Shown piece by piece: positions 22,298 through 32,988 of a DNA stretch of 64,000 bases. Each line of letters starts with the position of its first letter. Positions within the stretch are counted from its first letter, which is position 1. Origin of the DNA: Symbiodinium natans (Eukaryota; Sar; Dinophyceae; Suessiales; Symbiodiniaceae); the NCBI GenBank assembly GCA_905221605.1, contig CAJNDS010000482.1:1-64000 (forward strand). The letters run 5' to 3'. The notes beneath the pieces are model-generated. The model was not told the origin of the DNA. It made no database searches and was given only the letters and a program-made list of their open reading frames with translations. The translations under genes were made by a program, and so were the position numbers.

Positions 22298-22424
22298 TTG
22301 GGAGCACCCGCACGCGTCAGCAGCGGCATGTAGGCAACAGGGCGAGACTGCAATGGTGGCCTTCCTGTGGCATTGCGGTGCAGGGCTCGCAGCACGACCG
22401 GGCGCAGTAGCTCGGAAGTCAAGG
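22298..22424 (+). CDS. Exon-like segment, 42 codons
   Basis: Acceptor ACATCACAG; donor GTTCAGGG at the start of a TTCAGGG array. The open frame includes ACRQQGETAMVAFLWHCGAG. A CCCTAAA array lies upstream. Family unknown. A further small exon-like stretch, KAQQLVLE, follows CTTCAG at 22726. Confidence 0.4.
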
Positions 22425-22429
22425 GTTCA

Positions 22430-22600
22430 GGGTTCAGGGTTCAGGGTTCAGGGTTCAGGGTTCAGGGTTCAGGGTTTAGGGTTTAGGGTTTAGGGTTTAG
22501 GGTTTAGGGTTTAGGGTTTAGGGTTTAGGGTCGAGGGTCTAGGGTCTAGGGTCTAGGGTCTAGGGTCTAGGGTTCAGGGTTCAGGGTTCAGGGTTCAGGG
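22430..22600 (+). repeat. Blocks of homogenised telomere variants
   Basis: Successive pure blocks of TTCAGGG, TTTAGGG, TCTAGGG and TTCAGGG, each repeated several times before switching to the next variant. Confidence 0.95.
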
Positions 22601-22840
22601 TTAGGTATCCAGGATGCCCAGTAGTGCCCTTATTCCCCTTTTGGACACCCCAATGCGGGTGCCCCTTCCTTTTTTTCTTAGGTTGCTAGGGAGTCCAGCC
22701 TTAATAGTCTGTGCAACTGCTTCAGAAGGCCCAGCAATTGGTGCTTGAGTTAGGGTTTTGGGTTTAGGGTTAGGGTTTAGGGTTTAGGGTTCAGGGTCTA
22801 GGGTTGAGGGTTAGGGTGTGGTTCAGGGCATGTGCGATAG

Positions 22841-24241
22841 AACTGGGATTGGAAAGCTTCTGGGTGGAGCGGGCTGCAAGTCAAGCGTTGCCTCGCTCTT
22901 CCCATGTAACTGTGGCGAACCAAAGTTCACCTAGGACCGGGGGTAGGCCCTTTTTCATTTTTTAGGGTTGGGGTTCCCTTATAATCCCCTTAAAACCAAA
23001 AAGGGTACCCTTTTATTCCCAGGTTACTCCCGGGTCTAGTCACGCGAGCCATGGAAGTATCAGAAAAGACAAGAGTCAAAGAGCACTACTTCGTGCACAG
23101 CGGCCACACACTGGGAGATTGTGGCTACATGGGCTTTCGAGGTTCAACTCGAGTTAGAATTTAAAAAGGCGCTGGAGAAGGGAAATCCGTAGTCTGAAGA
23201 GATAGAAATGAAGACCCCAAACCCCAAACCCCAAACCCTAAACCCTAGACCCTAGACCCTAGACCCTAGACCCTAGACCCAAAACCCTAAACCCTAAACC
23301 CTAAACGCTAAACCCTAAGCCCTAAACCCTAAACCCTAAACCCTAAACCCTAAACGTGTCGGGCACTTTGTGAGTGGAGGTGGCGCCACCGCGACTGGAG
23401 GCGGCAGCCCGGGCCTGCAACGGCGGCCACGGCCGGAAGCCCCCGACTTCGCCCTGGGAGTTTAGGGCTGGTAGGGTTTAGGGCTGGTAGGGTTTAGGGT
23501 TCAGGGTTTAGGGCTGGTAGGGTTTAGGGCTGGTAGGGTTTAGGGTTTAGGGTTTAGGGTTTAGGGTTTAGGGTTTAGGGTTCAGGGTTTAGGGTTTAGG
23601 GTTTAGGGTTTAGGGTTTTTTGGGAGTTGAGGATTAAGGGTTGTTCTGGTTTGGGGTTTAGGGTTCTTAGGGTTCTTAGGGTTCTTAGGGTTCTTAGGGT
23701 TCTTAGGGTTTAGGGTTTAGGGTTTAGGGTTCCTGGGGATCTTGGAGTTCTTAGGGTTCTTAGGGTATGCAAGGTTCCTAGGATTCTTCTAGGGTTTAGA
23801 GTTCTTAGGGTTTCCGACTGGCTCTTGGAGTTGAGAATTAAGGGTTGTTCTGTTTTGGGTTTGCGGTTTAGGGTTTAAGGTTTAAGGTTTATAAGGTTAG
23901 TTTAGGGTTTAGGGTTTGGGGGTCTTATAGGGCTTAGGGTTCTTAGGGTTTTGGATTTAGGGTTGTTGCAGGGTTGAGGGTTCTCAGGGTTTAGGATTTA
24001 GGGTCCTTATAGGATTTAGGGTTCTTAGAGTTTAGGCTTCTAAGGGTTTCGGGTTCTTAGGGTTTAGTGTTCTTAGGGTTTAGGGTCTAGGGTTTTGGGG
24101 TGTATTGGGCCCTAAGTCCTAAAGTAGTTGAGCTCTACAGCCCCATGTCTTGGTACTGCCCGCAGGTGGTTCGAGATTGGATCCACCTTTCTGGCAGTCT
24201 CTATGGTGGCAGGTCGAGGAGGCCGCCAATACTTGGGCTGA
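22841..24241 (+). CDS. Candidate 3' part of a split gene, four exons
   Basis: Proposed exons are 22841-22942, 23040-23141, 23375-23459 and 24166-24241 (TGA). Phases agree at every junction. Sample sequence: LGLESFWVERAASQALP (exon 1), VKEHYFVHSGHTLGDCGYMG (exon 2), APPRLEAAARACNGGHGRKP (exon 3), STFLAVSMVAGRGGRQYLG then stop (exon 4). Intron 1 (97 bp) is one inverted-repeat element with donor GTAGGCCC and acceptor GGGTCTAG. Introns 2 and 3 carry CCCTAAA/TTTAGGG arrays. Exon 1 is also open in another frame that ends in TAG at 22932-22934. No family recognised. Confidence 0.5.
22943..23039 (+). mobile_element. Introner-like element, family II
   Basis: About 100-bp element with ends near CTAGGACCGGGGGTAGG and TTACTCCCGGGTCTAG, which are inverted repeats. 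It occupies the whole putative intron. Another clear copy is 55414-55512; diverged copies start at 35503 and 36505. Confidence 0.6.
23142..23374 (+). repeat. Telomere-like array inside a putative intron
   Basis: Pure blocks of CCCCAAA, CCCTAGA and CCCTAAA fill most of the intron between two exon-like segments. Confidence 0.85.
23460..24110 (+). repeat. TTTAGGG array with GGGCTGGTA and TTCTTAGGG variants
   Basis: Starts as GTTTAGGG directly at a putative exon end. Blocks of TAGGGTTTAGGGCTGG, pure TTTAGGG, then (TTCTTAGGG)5 and increasingly degenerate units follow. Confidence 0.9.
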
Positions 24242-24607
24242 GGGATGAAACCTCGTAATTCAGGTGCTGGCTGGTGTGCTTTGAGGTTCAGGGCTTCTTG
24301 GGCTTGTGAGAATTTAGGGCTGAGGCTTCAGAATTCCGGGCTGAGAGGAGAGGGTTCGGAGGGTTCGGAGTCCAGAGTTTCTGAAGTTATAGGCTCTATA
24401 AGGTCTTAGGGCTTATAGGGTGTATAGGCTTTCTAAGCTTTTAGGGTGTAGGGTTTTTGGCGTCTGGGTTTTTAGAGAGCTTAGGGAGACCAAGGTTTCG
24501 GGTGGTCTGAGCGTGAGGTTTAGGGGGGGTGCTTGTGCGGGATGAGAACCTCGTAGTAGGGTAGGTAACCTTTAACCTTCTTTTGGGGTAATAGAATCCC
24601 CTCATTC

Positions 24608-24800
24608 CCCCTAAACCCTAAACCCTAAACCCTAAACCCTAAACCCTAAACCCTAAACCCTAAACCCTAAACCCTAAACCCTAAACCCTAAACCCTAGAC
24701 CCTAACCCTAAACCCTAAACCCTAAACCCTAAACCCTAAACCCTAAATCCTAAACCCTAAACCCTAAACCCTAAACCCCAAACCCTGACCCGAAACCCTA
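24608..24800 (+). repeat. Long CCCTAAA array
   Basis: About 25 near-perfect CCCTAAA units. The preceding 24,260-24,600 is degenerate TTTAGGG-like DNA and has no gene that I can support. Confidence 0.95.
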
Positions 24801-24818
24801 AACCTTTAGTTCCCCCAG

Positions 24819-25113
24819 GCTACTGGACAACTAAGAGAGTGTCTACCATGGTGAAGGCTCTAGCAGCATCGAAACTCCCTGAAGTCACGATCGTTCAGGG
24901 TTGATGGTTTTTAGGGTTCAGGGTTTCGGGTTTAGGGTTTGGGGTTTAGGGTTTAGGGTTTAGGGTTTAGGGTTTAGGGTTTAGGGTTTAGGCGAACTGT
25001 CATGCGGGCCTCTCTCTGGCATACGACCGGGTGTGAGAGTGCGCAGGAACGATGGCAAACTACAAACTAGGAACTTCAACTGAGGCCCTGGCTGTTTGTT
25101 TGTTGAACTGCCG
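24819..25113 (+). CDS. Candidate two-exon fragment
   Basis: Exon 24819-24899 follows TTCCCCCAG and reads STMVKALAASKLPEVTIVQ, ending one base into a codon before donor GTTGATGG. The next exon starts at 25048 after GTGCGCAG with the complementary phase and reads MANYKLGTSTEALAVCLLNC. The 148-bp intron is mostly TTTAGGG units. The downstream end is unresolved (a GC donor at CGAG|GCTTAA is possible). A further exon-like stretch follows TTGTTGCAG at 25274. Confidence 0.45.
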
Positions 25114-25433
25114 GGCCAGTCCAACAACCCGAGGCTTAACGGAAACAACTCCCCTAAACCCCAAACCCGAAACCCTAAACCCTATTTTGGATGAAAGACG
25201 TACCCACGGGACAATGACTGAGGACAATCATGTTGCTGCATAATCCAATGTCTCGAAACTGTCGTTGTTGCAGAACTTGTACACGTATTGGCCTGCCCGA
25301 AGCCCTACACCCTGAACCCAACAGCCTAAGAACCTTAAACCTTAAGAACCCTAAGCCCCAAATCCTGAACCCTGAACCCTAAACCCTAAGAACCCTAAAC
25401 CCCAAACCCTGAACCTTAAGCCTTTTTGTTCAG

Positions 25434-27764
25434 AGGCGTTGGCTTGGTTCACCGCGCTCTGCGTGTGGGCGCTGCGGCGCGCAGGCCGCTCAGTGGCCGG
25501 AAAGCGTTACAGGTGCGCCCCCCCACCCCCCCCCACGTAGCGACGTGGCGTCTTAGGGTCTTAGAGCTCTGCACCCTCCAAGGGTATAGTTTCATCGGAT
25601 TCTGAAGTAAGGGCCCTTGAGTTTTGACGGGTATATGGGGGTTTATAAGGGGTCCCCATCTACGGGCCTTGGAGTTCTAAACCCTCGAAGGGTAGTTCCA
25701 TGGTCCCTTACCTTCTCCAAAGGGTTCGGAAGTAAGGGCCCTTGCGTTTTAAAGGGTATAAAAAAAGGATACAAGGTGTCCCAATTAAGGTCCCATACTC
25801 AGGGACCATGTCACTACCTTCAGAAAACCCGAACCCTACATCTGTGGGGTCTTCTCAGGGCCATGCGGTCTTTGATTGCCCGCAATGAACCGTTATGGTG
25901 TTGGAACCTGTCGGATGCTGTGTGAGGGACCCCCTTTAAAAGGACCACACAACATAGAGATCCGATGCGCTGTGCTACTGACGTCCATACGAGAGTAAGC
26001 CCTCAAAGCTGCAGCCTTTCTTCCATAGGTGTGAGGTTTAAGCAGGGGTTTGGGGGCATCGTGCAACTCATTCGTGAAGTGTTTGGGGTGTAAAAGTTTG
26101 ATTGGCTTCAGGCATTAGATGCTCAGGCCTCAAGGCCTTCGGCGGAGTTTGGCAGCTTAAGTCTGTTTTCCGGGCTTTAAGAGATGGAGGCTAAACCCTA
26201 AACCCTAATGAAACCCTAAACGCTTCTTCTCTGACTCATAGGAACCGGGTTCTCGGTTCCCTGCCCAGGTGCACAAATCAAGTTAGGGTGTTCTGTTGTT
26301 GCTGATGTCCTTTTTTCCGGACCTGCGAGGTCCCTATGCAGGGAAAGGGGCCCTAAACCCTCAAAACCCCCAAAACCCTCAGAACCCTCAAAAACCCTGA
26401 AAACCCTGAAAACCCTCAAAAACCCCTCAAAAACCTCAAAATAAACAAAAACCTCAAAACCCCCTGCAGCTTGGGGAGGACGGTACGCACAGATGTCCAG
26501 ACCTTCAACACACGCTTCTTGGCTTCGGCCGCCCGGGCGCCAGCCTACACTCTCCACCCCATCCTTAGGTACTCGTAGGGTTTAGGTTTATGGTTTCGGG
26601 TTTGGGCAATTTCGTTTATACCCTTGTTGAGGATACAAAGAGCACCTTTTTGGGTCATATGCTTCTCAGCGGGTCTCTGGGATCAACCTGGCCATATGAG
26701 TTTCAGCTGCGAAGCTGTGTTCCTGAGCGAACCACCGAGCAGAGAGCGCTCCGCTTTCTACAGCTCTTAGTCATAGTTGGGTACCATTTTACGTTTTCAA
26801 GGGTGCTTTATACTTAAGCCCAACAAGGAATAGCAAATTAAGTTTCCAATACTATCCCAACCATGAACTAGAACTTCCTAGCTGTGGCTACAGGTTTGGG
26901 TTTCTTGGTGCAGTAGCCCAGTGGTACCCTTTGCCCTTTGTTTTTGGTTCCGGGTTCCCTTATAAAATGACCTAGCCAAAAAACGGGCGCCCTTATTTTA
27001 ATATGGTTCCTGGGCTACCATGCCTTTCTGTGGCTACAGGTTTGTGTAGGGTAGTCGGGAGGGGCGGGGGAGAAATAACACCCCGAGCTCGCAAAAAGGT
27101 TGTGAGGCGCTCCTGGTTGTGTCGACCTCTTACGAGATAGAGTCGGGGGGTATCCCTCCCAGGATGGGCTCTTTAGGCCCTACAATCCCCATAATCAACC
27201 CTATAAAGTGCCTTCTTAAGGGGTTATAGGGTGCGATGGCCCGTCCTGGTCCTGCTCTCGCCTGAATCTTCTACACAGTGATACCGGGTGTTGCACCCTG
27301 GGCCTCCAGGCGGAAGGGACGTGGGGCCTTGAGGTTTAAGGGTTCGTCCGTCTAACCCTAAACCCTAAACCTTGAACCCTAAACCCTAAACCCGAAACCC
27401 TAAACCCGGAATTTGACGAGGCTACAGTCTTCTCAGCTACGCGATGATGGCCAGTGACGAGAAGAAGTCGGCGTCTTTCCGGAGGACATGCGGGTTGCCC
27501 CCAAAGCCATATGGTTCACCCCCAGCATATATTGAGACTTGTTCTCCGAAAGGCTTAAAGATTTTAATTCGGGTTGGTGTCTAGGGCAACCAATCAGATG
27601 CTTGATGAACTAAGCAAAGCTAGCTTGAACTAAACGCTGATGCTGAAGAGTGCAAGTGGCGCCGAGTGTTTGCCTTTCCGCTGCCGTCTCCCACATCTCA
27701 TAAATTGTGCCAGTTCAGCCAATTCGGTCCATCAGGCACCCCAAACACCGTCAAATCCCACTAA
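25434..27764 (+). CDS. Candidate split gene, five exons
   Basis: Proposed exons are 25434-25512, 26242-26281, 26493-26568, 27428-27572 and 27651-27764 (TAA). Phases agree at all four junctions. Samples: VGLVHRALRVGAAARRPLSG; VQTFNTRFLASAARAPAYTL; KPYGSPPAYIETCSPKGLKI; RVFAFPLPSPTSHKLCQFSQ. The first exon has a good pyrimidine tract and donor GTGCGC but is open in three frames. The intron after it holds an inverted-repeat element (25,568-25,812) similar to 61,180-61,330. Family unknown. Confidence 0.4.
26913..27019 (+). mobile_element. Introner-like element, family I copy 1
   Basis: GTAGCCCAGTGGTACCC at the left, CCTGGGCTACC at the right. This copy lies in intergenic or intronic DNA with no supported exons either side. 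Note the repeated CTGTGGCTACAGGTTTG on both flanks (about 26882 and 27031). Confidence 0.7.
27158..27247. mobile_element. Palindromic element, family VII
   Basis: CCAGGATGGGCT at one end and GGCCCGTCCTGG at the other. Other copies: 47274-47366, 50812-50997, and a split one around 46,355-46,500. Confidence 0.6.
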
Positions 27765-27971
27765 AAGCACCCAAAGCAAATAACAACATTTCCTAAAATG
27801 TTTAAAAGGGTACTATAGGGATCATTATCTTTTTTTTGTTGCTAAAATAGGGATCGTTATATTTTTTACGTTGCCTTGCTGAGGGGGGAGGGGGGCGGGG
27901 GGGGCTTAAGCAAATAGTGTAGAATGGCACCTAGTTCCCCTGGGGCTGACAACATCCCTGATTCTCACATA

Positions 27972-28460
27972 GGGTTTAGGGTTTAGGGTTTAGGGTTTAG
28001 GGTTTAGGGTTTAGGGTTTAGGGTTTAGGGTTTAGGGTTTAGGGTTCAGGGTTCAGGGTTTAATTTAGGGATTGTAATAGGGGGTACTGCGATCCTATTT
28101 TATTCCCCTGCTTTAGGGGCTTACTCCCTTACAAGCCCCTTTAACTCAAAAAGGGCACCCCTTTTTAAGGCCACCCTAAACCCTAAACTTCTGAGCCCCA
28201 AACCCCAAACCCCAAACCCCAAACCCCAAACCCCAAACCCCAAACCCCAAACCCCAAACCCCAAACCCCAAACCCCAAACCCCAAACCCCAACAACCCCA
28301 AACCCCAAACCCCAAACCCCAACCCCAAACCCCAAACCCCAAACCCCAAACCCCAAACCCCCCCAAACCCCAACCCCAAACCCCAAACCCCAAACCCTAA
28401 ACCCTAAACCCTAAACCCTAAACCCTAAACCCTAAACCCTAAACCCTAAACCCTAAACCC
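27972..28460 (+). repeat. TTTAGGG, CCCCAAA and CCCTAAA blocks
   Basis: TTTAGGG array 27972-28062, then a CCCCAAA block 28195-28392 (about 26 units), then CCCTAAA to 28460. The Gly/Phe/Trp/Leu repeat frames on the minus strand are by-products of the CCCCAAA block. Confidence 0.95.
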
Positions 28461-28482
28461 TAGCTAGACTCTGAGCCGCAAG

Positions 28483-28548
28483 ATGCTCTCGTTATTGCAC
28501 TTGGAGCCAGGGCACTGCGCCGCTCTGCCAAGCGCTTGCAAGGCGCAG
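28483..28548 (+). CDS. Exon-like segment
   Basis: Between GCCGCAAG and donor GTGCCGGGTTTAGGG. Open frame reads ALVIALGARALRRSAKRLQG. The next candidate exon is 30868-30926 after TCGTACAG, reading GELMFEVRGCVRDCWGEG then TAG, in compatible phase but 2.3 kb away. Confidence 0.35.
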
Positions 28549-28619
28549 GTGCCGGGTTTAGGGTTTAGGGTTTAGGGTTTAGGGTTTAGGGTTTAGGGCT
28601 AGGGTTTAGGGGGAACCCG

Positions 28620-29150
28620 TGTTTTTTTTTTTGTTGTGGGTGCTTTTTTGCTGTGGGTGCTTTTTTCGGGGGCCGCCCCGGTGAGTGAGTGACCTGGTGC
28701 GTGTCGCCCCCGCACAAAAAAAAAAAGGGGCCCCCACACCCGCAGCAAAAAAAAAACGCGCCCCCTCCCCCCCCCCTCCCCCCCCCTCCCCCCCTCCCCC
28801 CCCCCTCCCCCCCCCCCCCCCCCCCCCCCCCCTCCCCCCCCTCCCCCCCCCTCCCCCCCTCCCCCCCCCCTCCCCCCCCCCCCCCCCCCCCCCCTTCCTC
28901 CCCACTCCCAGGTGTCGCCCCCGCACCCGCAGCAAAAAAAAAGCAGCAAAAACAACGCCTCCCCCCCCCTCCCCCCCCCTTCCTCCCCACCCCCCAGGTG
29001 ACTGAGTGACCTGGTGCGTGTCGCCCCCGCACCCCGCAGCCAAAAAAAAAACGCGCCCCCGCCCCGCAGCAAAAAAAAAAACGCACCCCCCAGCAAAAAA
29101 AAAAACGCCCCCCCCCCCCTTTCCTCCCCACCCCCCAGGTCATTTGTTTT
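28620..29150. repeat. GC-rich minisatellite with A-runs and long C-runs
   Basis: Repeated units of the form CACCCGCAGC-A(8-11)-CGCGCCCC, broken by a poly-C/T tract at about 28757-28895. A related block lies at 30640-30825. Proline- and glycine-rich open frames on both strands are compositional artefacts. Confidence 0.9.
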
Positions 29151-29199
29151 GCAATTTCCTCCCCAACCCCGTCCCCAACGCCCCCCCTCCTTTAAACTG

Positions 29200-29735
29200 C
29201 GCAAGCGTTTTCAAAGCACTGAATCCTTCTCAAAGGCCATCATGCGAGCATTGTGTTTGCAAACGGTGGAGGGAGGGCTGCACCCCGCCCGACCCCCCCC
29301 CCCCTCTTTAAAACCGTGCCAGGTCGCTTCTCAGCATATGAATCCTGTCCAAGCCTATCATGCCAGCATTGGGTTTGCAAATAGGGGGGGCTGCGCCCCC
29401 CCCAACCCCCCCGCTTCTTAAAGCCATGCCGCTTGCTTCAATGCAAATGAATCCTTTCCGAATCCATCATGAGAGCATTCCCCCCCGCTTGAAAGGGGGG
29501 GGGGTGGGGCTGCGCTTTTTAGCCGGGCAAACTTGCTTCAATCATACGAATCCCTTCCAAACCCATGATGATGCGAGCATTGTGTTTGCAAATGGGGGGG
29601 GCTGCGCCCCCCCCAACCCCCCGCTTTTTTAGCCGGCAAGCCTGCTTCAAAGCTTACGAATCCCTTCCAAACCCATGATGCGAGCGTTGTGCTTTCAAAT
29701 GCGGCGGTCTGCGCAGCCCCCAACCCCCTGAAGAA
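29200..29735 (+). repeat. Minisatellite of about 105 bp, five units
   Basis: Units share CTTCAA..GAATCC.TTCC, ATGCGAGCATTGTGTTTGCAA and a GGGGCTGCGCCCCCCC palindrome. The units diverge by point changes and C-run length. Confidence 0.85.
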
Positions 29736-29739
29736 AGAG

Positions 29740-30630
29740 GGAATATATGCTTGCTTTCCTACGAAAATTCAGACCTTATGGTGGAAGTTGAGTTTTCCGT
29801 TTAAAAATAGAGATATAAACGTCTTCTTAGTAAAGAATCGAGAAAATAGAGCTTGTGTTATGAGACATGAACAAAAACACTTGTTGTCTACGAGTCACAA
29901 ATAGAGATAATGCATGTACTCTTATGACAATATAGAGAATGAGCTTTTCATGTATTCCTCTCTCATGTCTTCCTCGTGAAATAAAGAGAAGAAGCCTGAA
30001 AATACTGACAAAATAAGAAACTATAGAACAATAGAGGTTTTCGCTATACAATATAGAGAAATTAGATGCTTCCTATGACAACATAGAGGAAATAGAGGCT
30101 TTCATACGAAAATATAGCGAAAATACAAAGTGTTTTCATATTAAAATGTATAGAGGTCTTGATATTCAAATATAGAGAATAGAGGTTTTCATGTTCAAAT
30201 GTTAAGACAATGGAGGTTTGCCTATTCAGAGACAGAGAAAATAATGGGCTTCCTGTTAAAATTAGGACAAGAGGAACAAAAACACGTTTAATTGCAAGTC
30301 ACACATTGAGATAACACAGAGAATAAGTTTCTCATGTATTCCTCTCTCATGTCTTCCTCATTAAATATAGAGGAAAACTATGACGATATAGACAAAAATA
30401 GAGAGAAATAGAGGTTTTAGTTATAAAATAGAAAGAAATAGAGGTTTTCGAATTGAAGTATAGAGAAATTAGAAAACTAGAGGTTTTCATGCTAAATGTA
30501 GAGAAAATAGAGGTTTTCATATTCAAATATAGAGAAGAAAGAGGTTTTCCTATTCAAATATAGAGGAGAAAGAGGTTTTCCTATTGAAAATTAGAGAAAA
30601 TAAAGGTTTTCATAGTAAAATATGGAGAAA
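29740..30630. repeat. AT-rich degenerate repeat
   Basis: Irregular repetition of AATATAGAGAAAATAGAGG followed by TTTTC, about every 35-45 bp. No supported gene. Confidence 0.75.
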
Positions 30631-30929
30631 ACAGCAAAAACGCTCCGCACCTGCAGCAAAAAAAAAGGCGCCCCCACGGCACCCGCAACAGAAAAAAAAA
30701 CGCGCCCCCGCACCCGCAGCAAAAAAGAAAACGCGCCCCCCGCACCCGCAGCAAAAAAAAAACGCGCCCCCGCACCCACAGCAAAAAAGCACCCGCAACA
30801 AAAAAAAAACACTCTTACCGGGTTTAGGGTTTAGGGTTTAGGGCTTTGGCGTCTTAACCTCGTACAGTCGGAGAGCTGATGTTTGAAGTTCGTGGTTGTG
30901 TTCGAGATTGTTGGGGTGAAGGATAGACT

Positions 30930-31500
30930 CTTCGTTCAGTACAGTAAGAACGCTGTATAAGAAAACGGTTTGCCGGCACTACGGTACCCTAAGTTTCTAA
31001 ACCTATAAACTCTCAAAACCGTGTGTGTCAACCCGAAACACACCGGGTTTAAGAACTTCCCCAATATTTGCCGAAAAGTCCATTTGGAGAGCTTTGTAGG
31101 CGCGATTTTCAGAAAGTAGCACCCCCAGCAGTAGGGTACCCTAGGTTTCTTAGCTAAAAGGCAACCGCACATCGCCCAAGATCCCTGGATCTAGGGTCTT
31201 AGTTCCTTACACAATGGTTTCTTCTACAGTGGTTTTACTGTCACTCTCATGGCGTGTGTGCGGGCTGCGTGGTTCAGGCTCGAGAGTTTGCAGTCTCAGG
31301 GGGCAAGATTCATATTCTCAAGGTGGACTTCAGCTTCTGAGAGAGATTTTGAGAGAAAGACAGAAAGGCAGTAAAGTTTTCGTCAGAGATAGAGAAAGAG
31401 AACAGCAAAAACAGAAGCGGGCTTCGAAACGAATTAACAACTAGGTAGGGCAGAAAGCAAGCAAGTATGTCAGTAGGTATAGAGTAAGTAAGAGTCCGTC
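30930..31500 (+). other. Low-repeat stretch, gene content uncertain
   Basis: Contains two similar stretches, TACGGTACCCTAAGTTTCT near 30980 and TAGGGTACCCTAGGTTTCT near 31132, and a 76-codon ATG frame 31214-31444 rich in Arg/Glu/Gln at its end. Nothing decisive for or against coding. Confidence 0.3.
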
Positions 31501-31538
31501 AAGTAAGACGTGTTAAAGGCTCGACACACATAGTGTAT

Positions 31539-31905
31539 ATGGCTCAAAGCAGCGGCGGTATGCGGCTTCTTACACTTGAAACCCTGGTGTGCTTCTGGGA
31601 TGCATACTCGGAGGTTCGTGGTACTTAGTCCCCCAAGTAGAACTGTGTTTATCGCCCAGTTATAACCCTATTGCGGTACGTAAGGGGCGTAGATATGGGT
31701 TGTAACCACACTTGGAATGGATTGCTAAGTACCCTGAACCTCCAAGTAGCGTGCGTGCACTTTGGGGTTTGGGGTTTAGGGTTTAGGGTTTAGGGAGTTT
31801 CAGTCCCCAGGTGAGCGGATGGTAGTTCTGGAAATCGGCTGCGGTGCCTACGCGCCGTTTGCGCGCCTGTGCATGGAAGAGGGCGCGGACCAGGCCCATT
31901 CCTAG
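31539..31905 (+). CDS. Candidate two-exon small gene
   Basis: Exon 1 starts at ATG 31539, reads MAQSSGGMRLLTLETLVCFW and runs to about 31616. Exon 2, 31811-31905, follows TCCCCAG and reads MVVLEIGCGAYAPFARLCME, ending in TAG at 31903-31905. With the donor at 31617 the phases agree. The intron contains an inverted-repeat element (ends CTCGGAGGTTCGTGG and CCTGAACCTCCAAG) plus TTTAGGG units. VLEIGCG resembles a nucleotide-binding glycine motif, as in SAM methyltransferases, but the protein is too short to assign. Confidence 0.45.
31607..31746 (+). mobile_element. Inverted-repeat element, family III
   Basis: Ends CTCGGAGGTTCGTGGTACTTAG and CTAAGTACC..GAACCTCCAAG. Other copies: 50033-50161 and 60118-60258, diverged copy 199-398. 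The right end AAG can serve as a 3' splice site. Confidence 0.65.
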
Positions 31906-32016
31906 GTATAAGGGGGGCCCTTAAACGGGAATCCTTCTGAACCCTCTTCTGACTCTCTTAAACAGGGCCTGTATTGAGAGGGTCTATGGGCCCAAGGGTC
32001 CCCCATCCTATCCCCT
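31905..32016. mobile_element. Element family X, GTATAAGG type
   Basis: Begins CCTAGGTATAAGGGG immediately at a putative stop/exon end; a similar element at 59071-59180 begins CCTAGTATAAGGGAG. Both end near CCCCTATCCTATCC-like sequence. GTATAAGG would be a usable donor. Confidence 0.5.
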
Positions 32017-32104
32017 GCCCACGCCTCAGACATCCTGTCCTTCATGACAGGACACCCAAGCAACCCATCCAAGAACGGCTTGGAGCCCTTCTTGAAACTT
32101 GAGC

Positions 32105-32139
32105 CCTAAACCCTAACCCTCAACCCTCAACCCTCAAAC

Positions 32140-32213
<74 letters not shown>

Positions 32214-32248
32214 ACCCCAAACCCTAAACCCTAAACCCTAAACCCTAT
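32105..32248 (+). repeat. CCCTCAA block followed by CCCTAAA
   Basis: About 15 tandem CCCTCAA units, a telomere variant, passing into CCCTAAA. Confidence 0.95.
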
Positions 32249-32294
32249 TCTGACGGTTACTCCGGGATTTCCGGTAGCTGGGCATCGCCCTCAG

Positions 32295-32383
32295 GTGCTC
32301 GCTATCGAAGGCAACACCTGGGCTGCCGCCCGCGCCCAGCGACTCCTCGGCGAGAGCGTCAAGGCACCAAGCGCCAGGACAGG
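32295..32383 (+). CDS. Exon-like segment
   Basis: Acceptor GCCCTCAG; donor GTTTAGGG of a long array. Reads VLAIEGNTWAAARAQRLLGE. A second frame is also open. Typical exon between a CCCTAAA array and a TTTAGGG array. Confidence 0.45.
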
Positions 32384-32672
32384 GTTTAGGGTTTAGGGTT
32401 TTGGGTTTGGGGTTTGGGGTTTAGGGTTCAGGGTTTAGGGTTTAGGGTTTAGGGTTTCGGTTTAGGGTTTAGGGTTTAGGGTTTAGGGTTTAGGGTTTAG
32501 GGTTTAGGGTTTAGGGTTTAGGGTTTAGGGTTTAGGGTTTAGGGTTTAGGGTTTAGAAATTTCGGTTTAGGGTTTAGGGTTTAGGGTTTAGGGTTTAGGG
32601 TTTAGGGTTTAGGGTTTAGGGTTTAGGGGTTAGAGTTTAGGGTTTAGGGTTTAGGGTTTAGGGTCTAGGGTG
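32384..32672 (+). repeat. Long TTTAGGG array
   Basis: About 38 units with a few variants, one of the longest arrays in the window. It starts directly at a putative exon boundary. Confidence 0.97.
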
Positions 32673-32689
32673 TAAAGTATTCCCAGCAG

Positions 32690-32988
32690 CACCATCCCTT
32701 GAAAAGGCCTGGGGGTGATTTCGAGGATTATCCTGCAGTGGAGCTACTCCTTGGCATGGCAGGCTCATTAGCCTTTCGGTTCCACTGGCGGTTGCACTTA
32801 CTCTGGTAACCCAGTGGTACCCTGTTGCCCTTTTTTGGTTCAAGGCCTAGCAAGTAACCAATCCCCCGAAAGGGTACCCTTATTAGACTAAGGTTACTGG
32901 GCTACCCAGTTACCCAGAACAGCCTATACCCCCTGGAGAATGGAGCTTGAAACCTGTTTTGGGGGATGGTACCTTGTCAGTTCTCTGA
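32690..32988 (+). CDS. Candidate two-exon gene end with introner intron
   Basis: Exon 32690-32805 reads HHPLKRPGGDFEDYPAVELL and continues to HWRLHLL. Exon 32910-32988 reads YPEQPIPPGEWSLKPVLGDG and ends in TGA. The 104-bp intron is exactly one family I element (donor GTAACCCAG, acceptor GGGCTACCCAG), and the phases agree. Family unknown. Confidence 0.55.

Noticed and set aside
28121-28393. Gly/Phe/Trp/Leu repeat proteins on the minus strand (also 57086-57372)
   Set aside because: Translations of CCCCAAA/CCCCCAAA telomere-variant blocks.
28586-29204. Long Gly-rich or Pro-rich frames
   Set aside because: Products of poly-C/poly-G tracts; all frames on both strands stay open through low complexity.
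31811-31905. SAM-dependent methyltransferase assignment from VLEIGCG
   Set aside because: Only about 30 residues, the third glycine of the usual motif is absent, and no other motif is visible.
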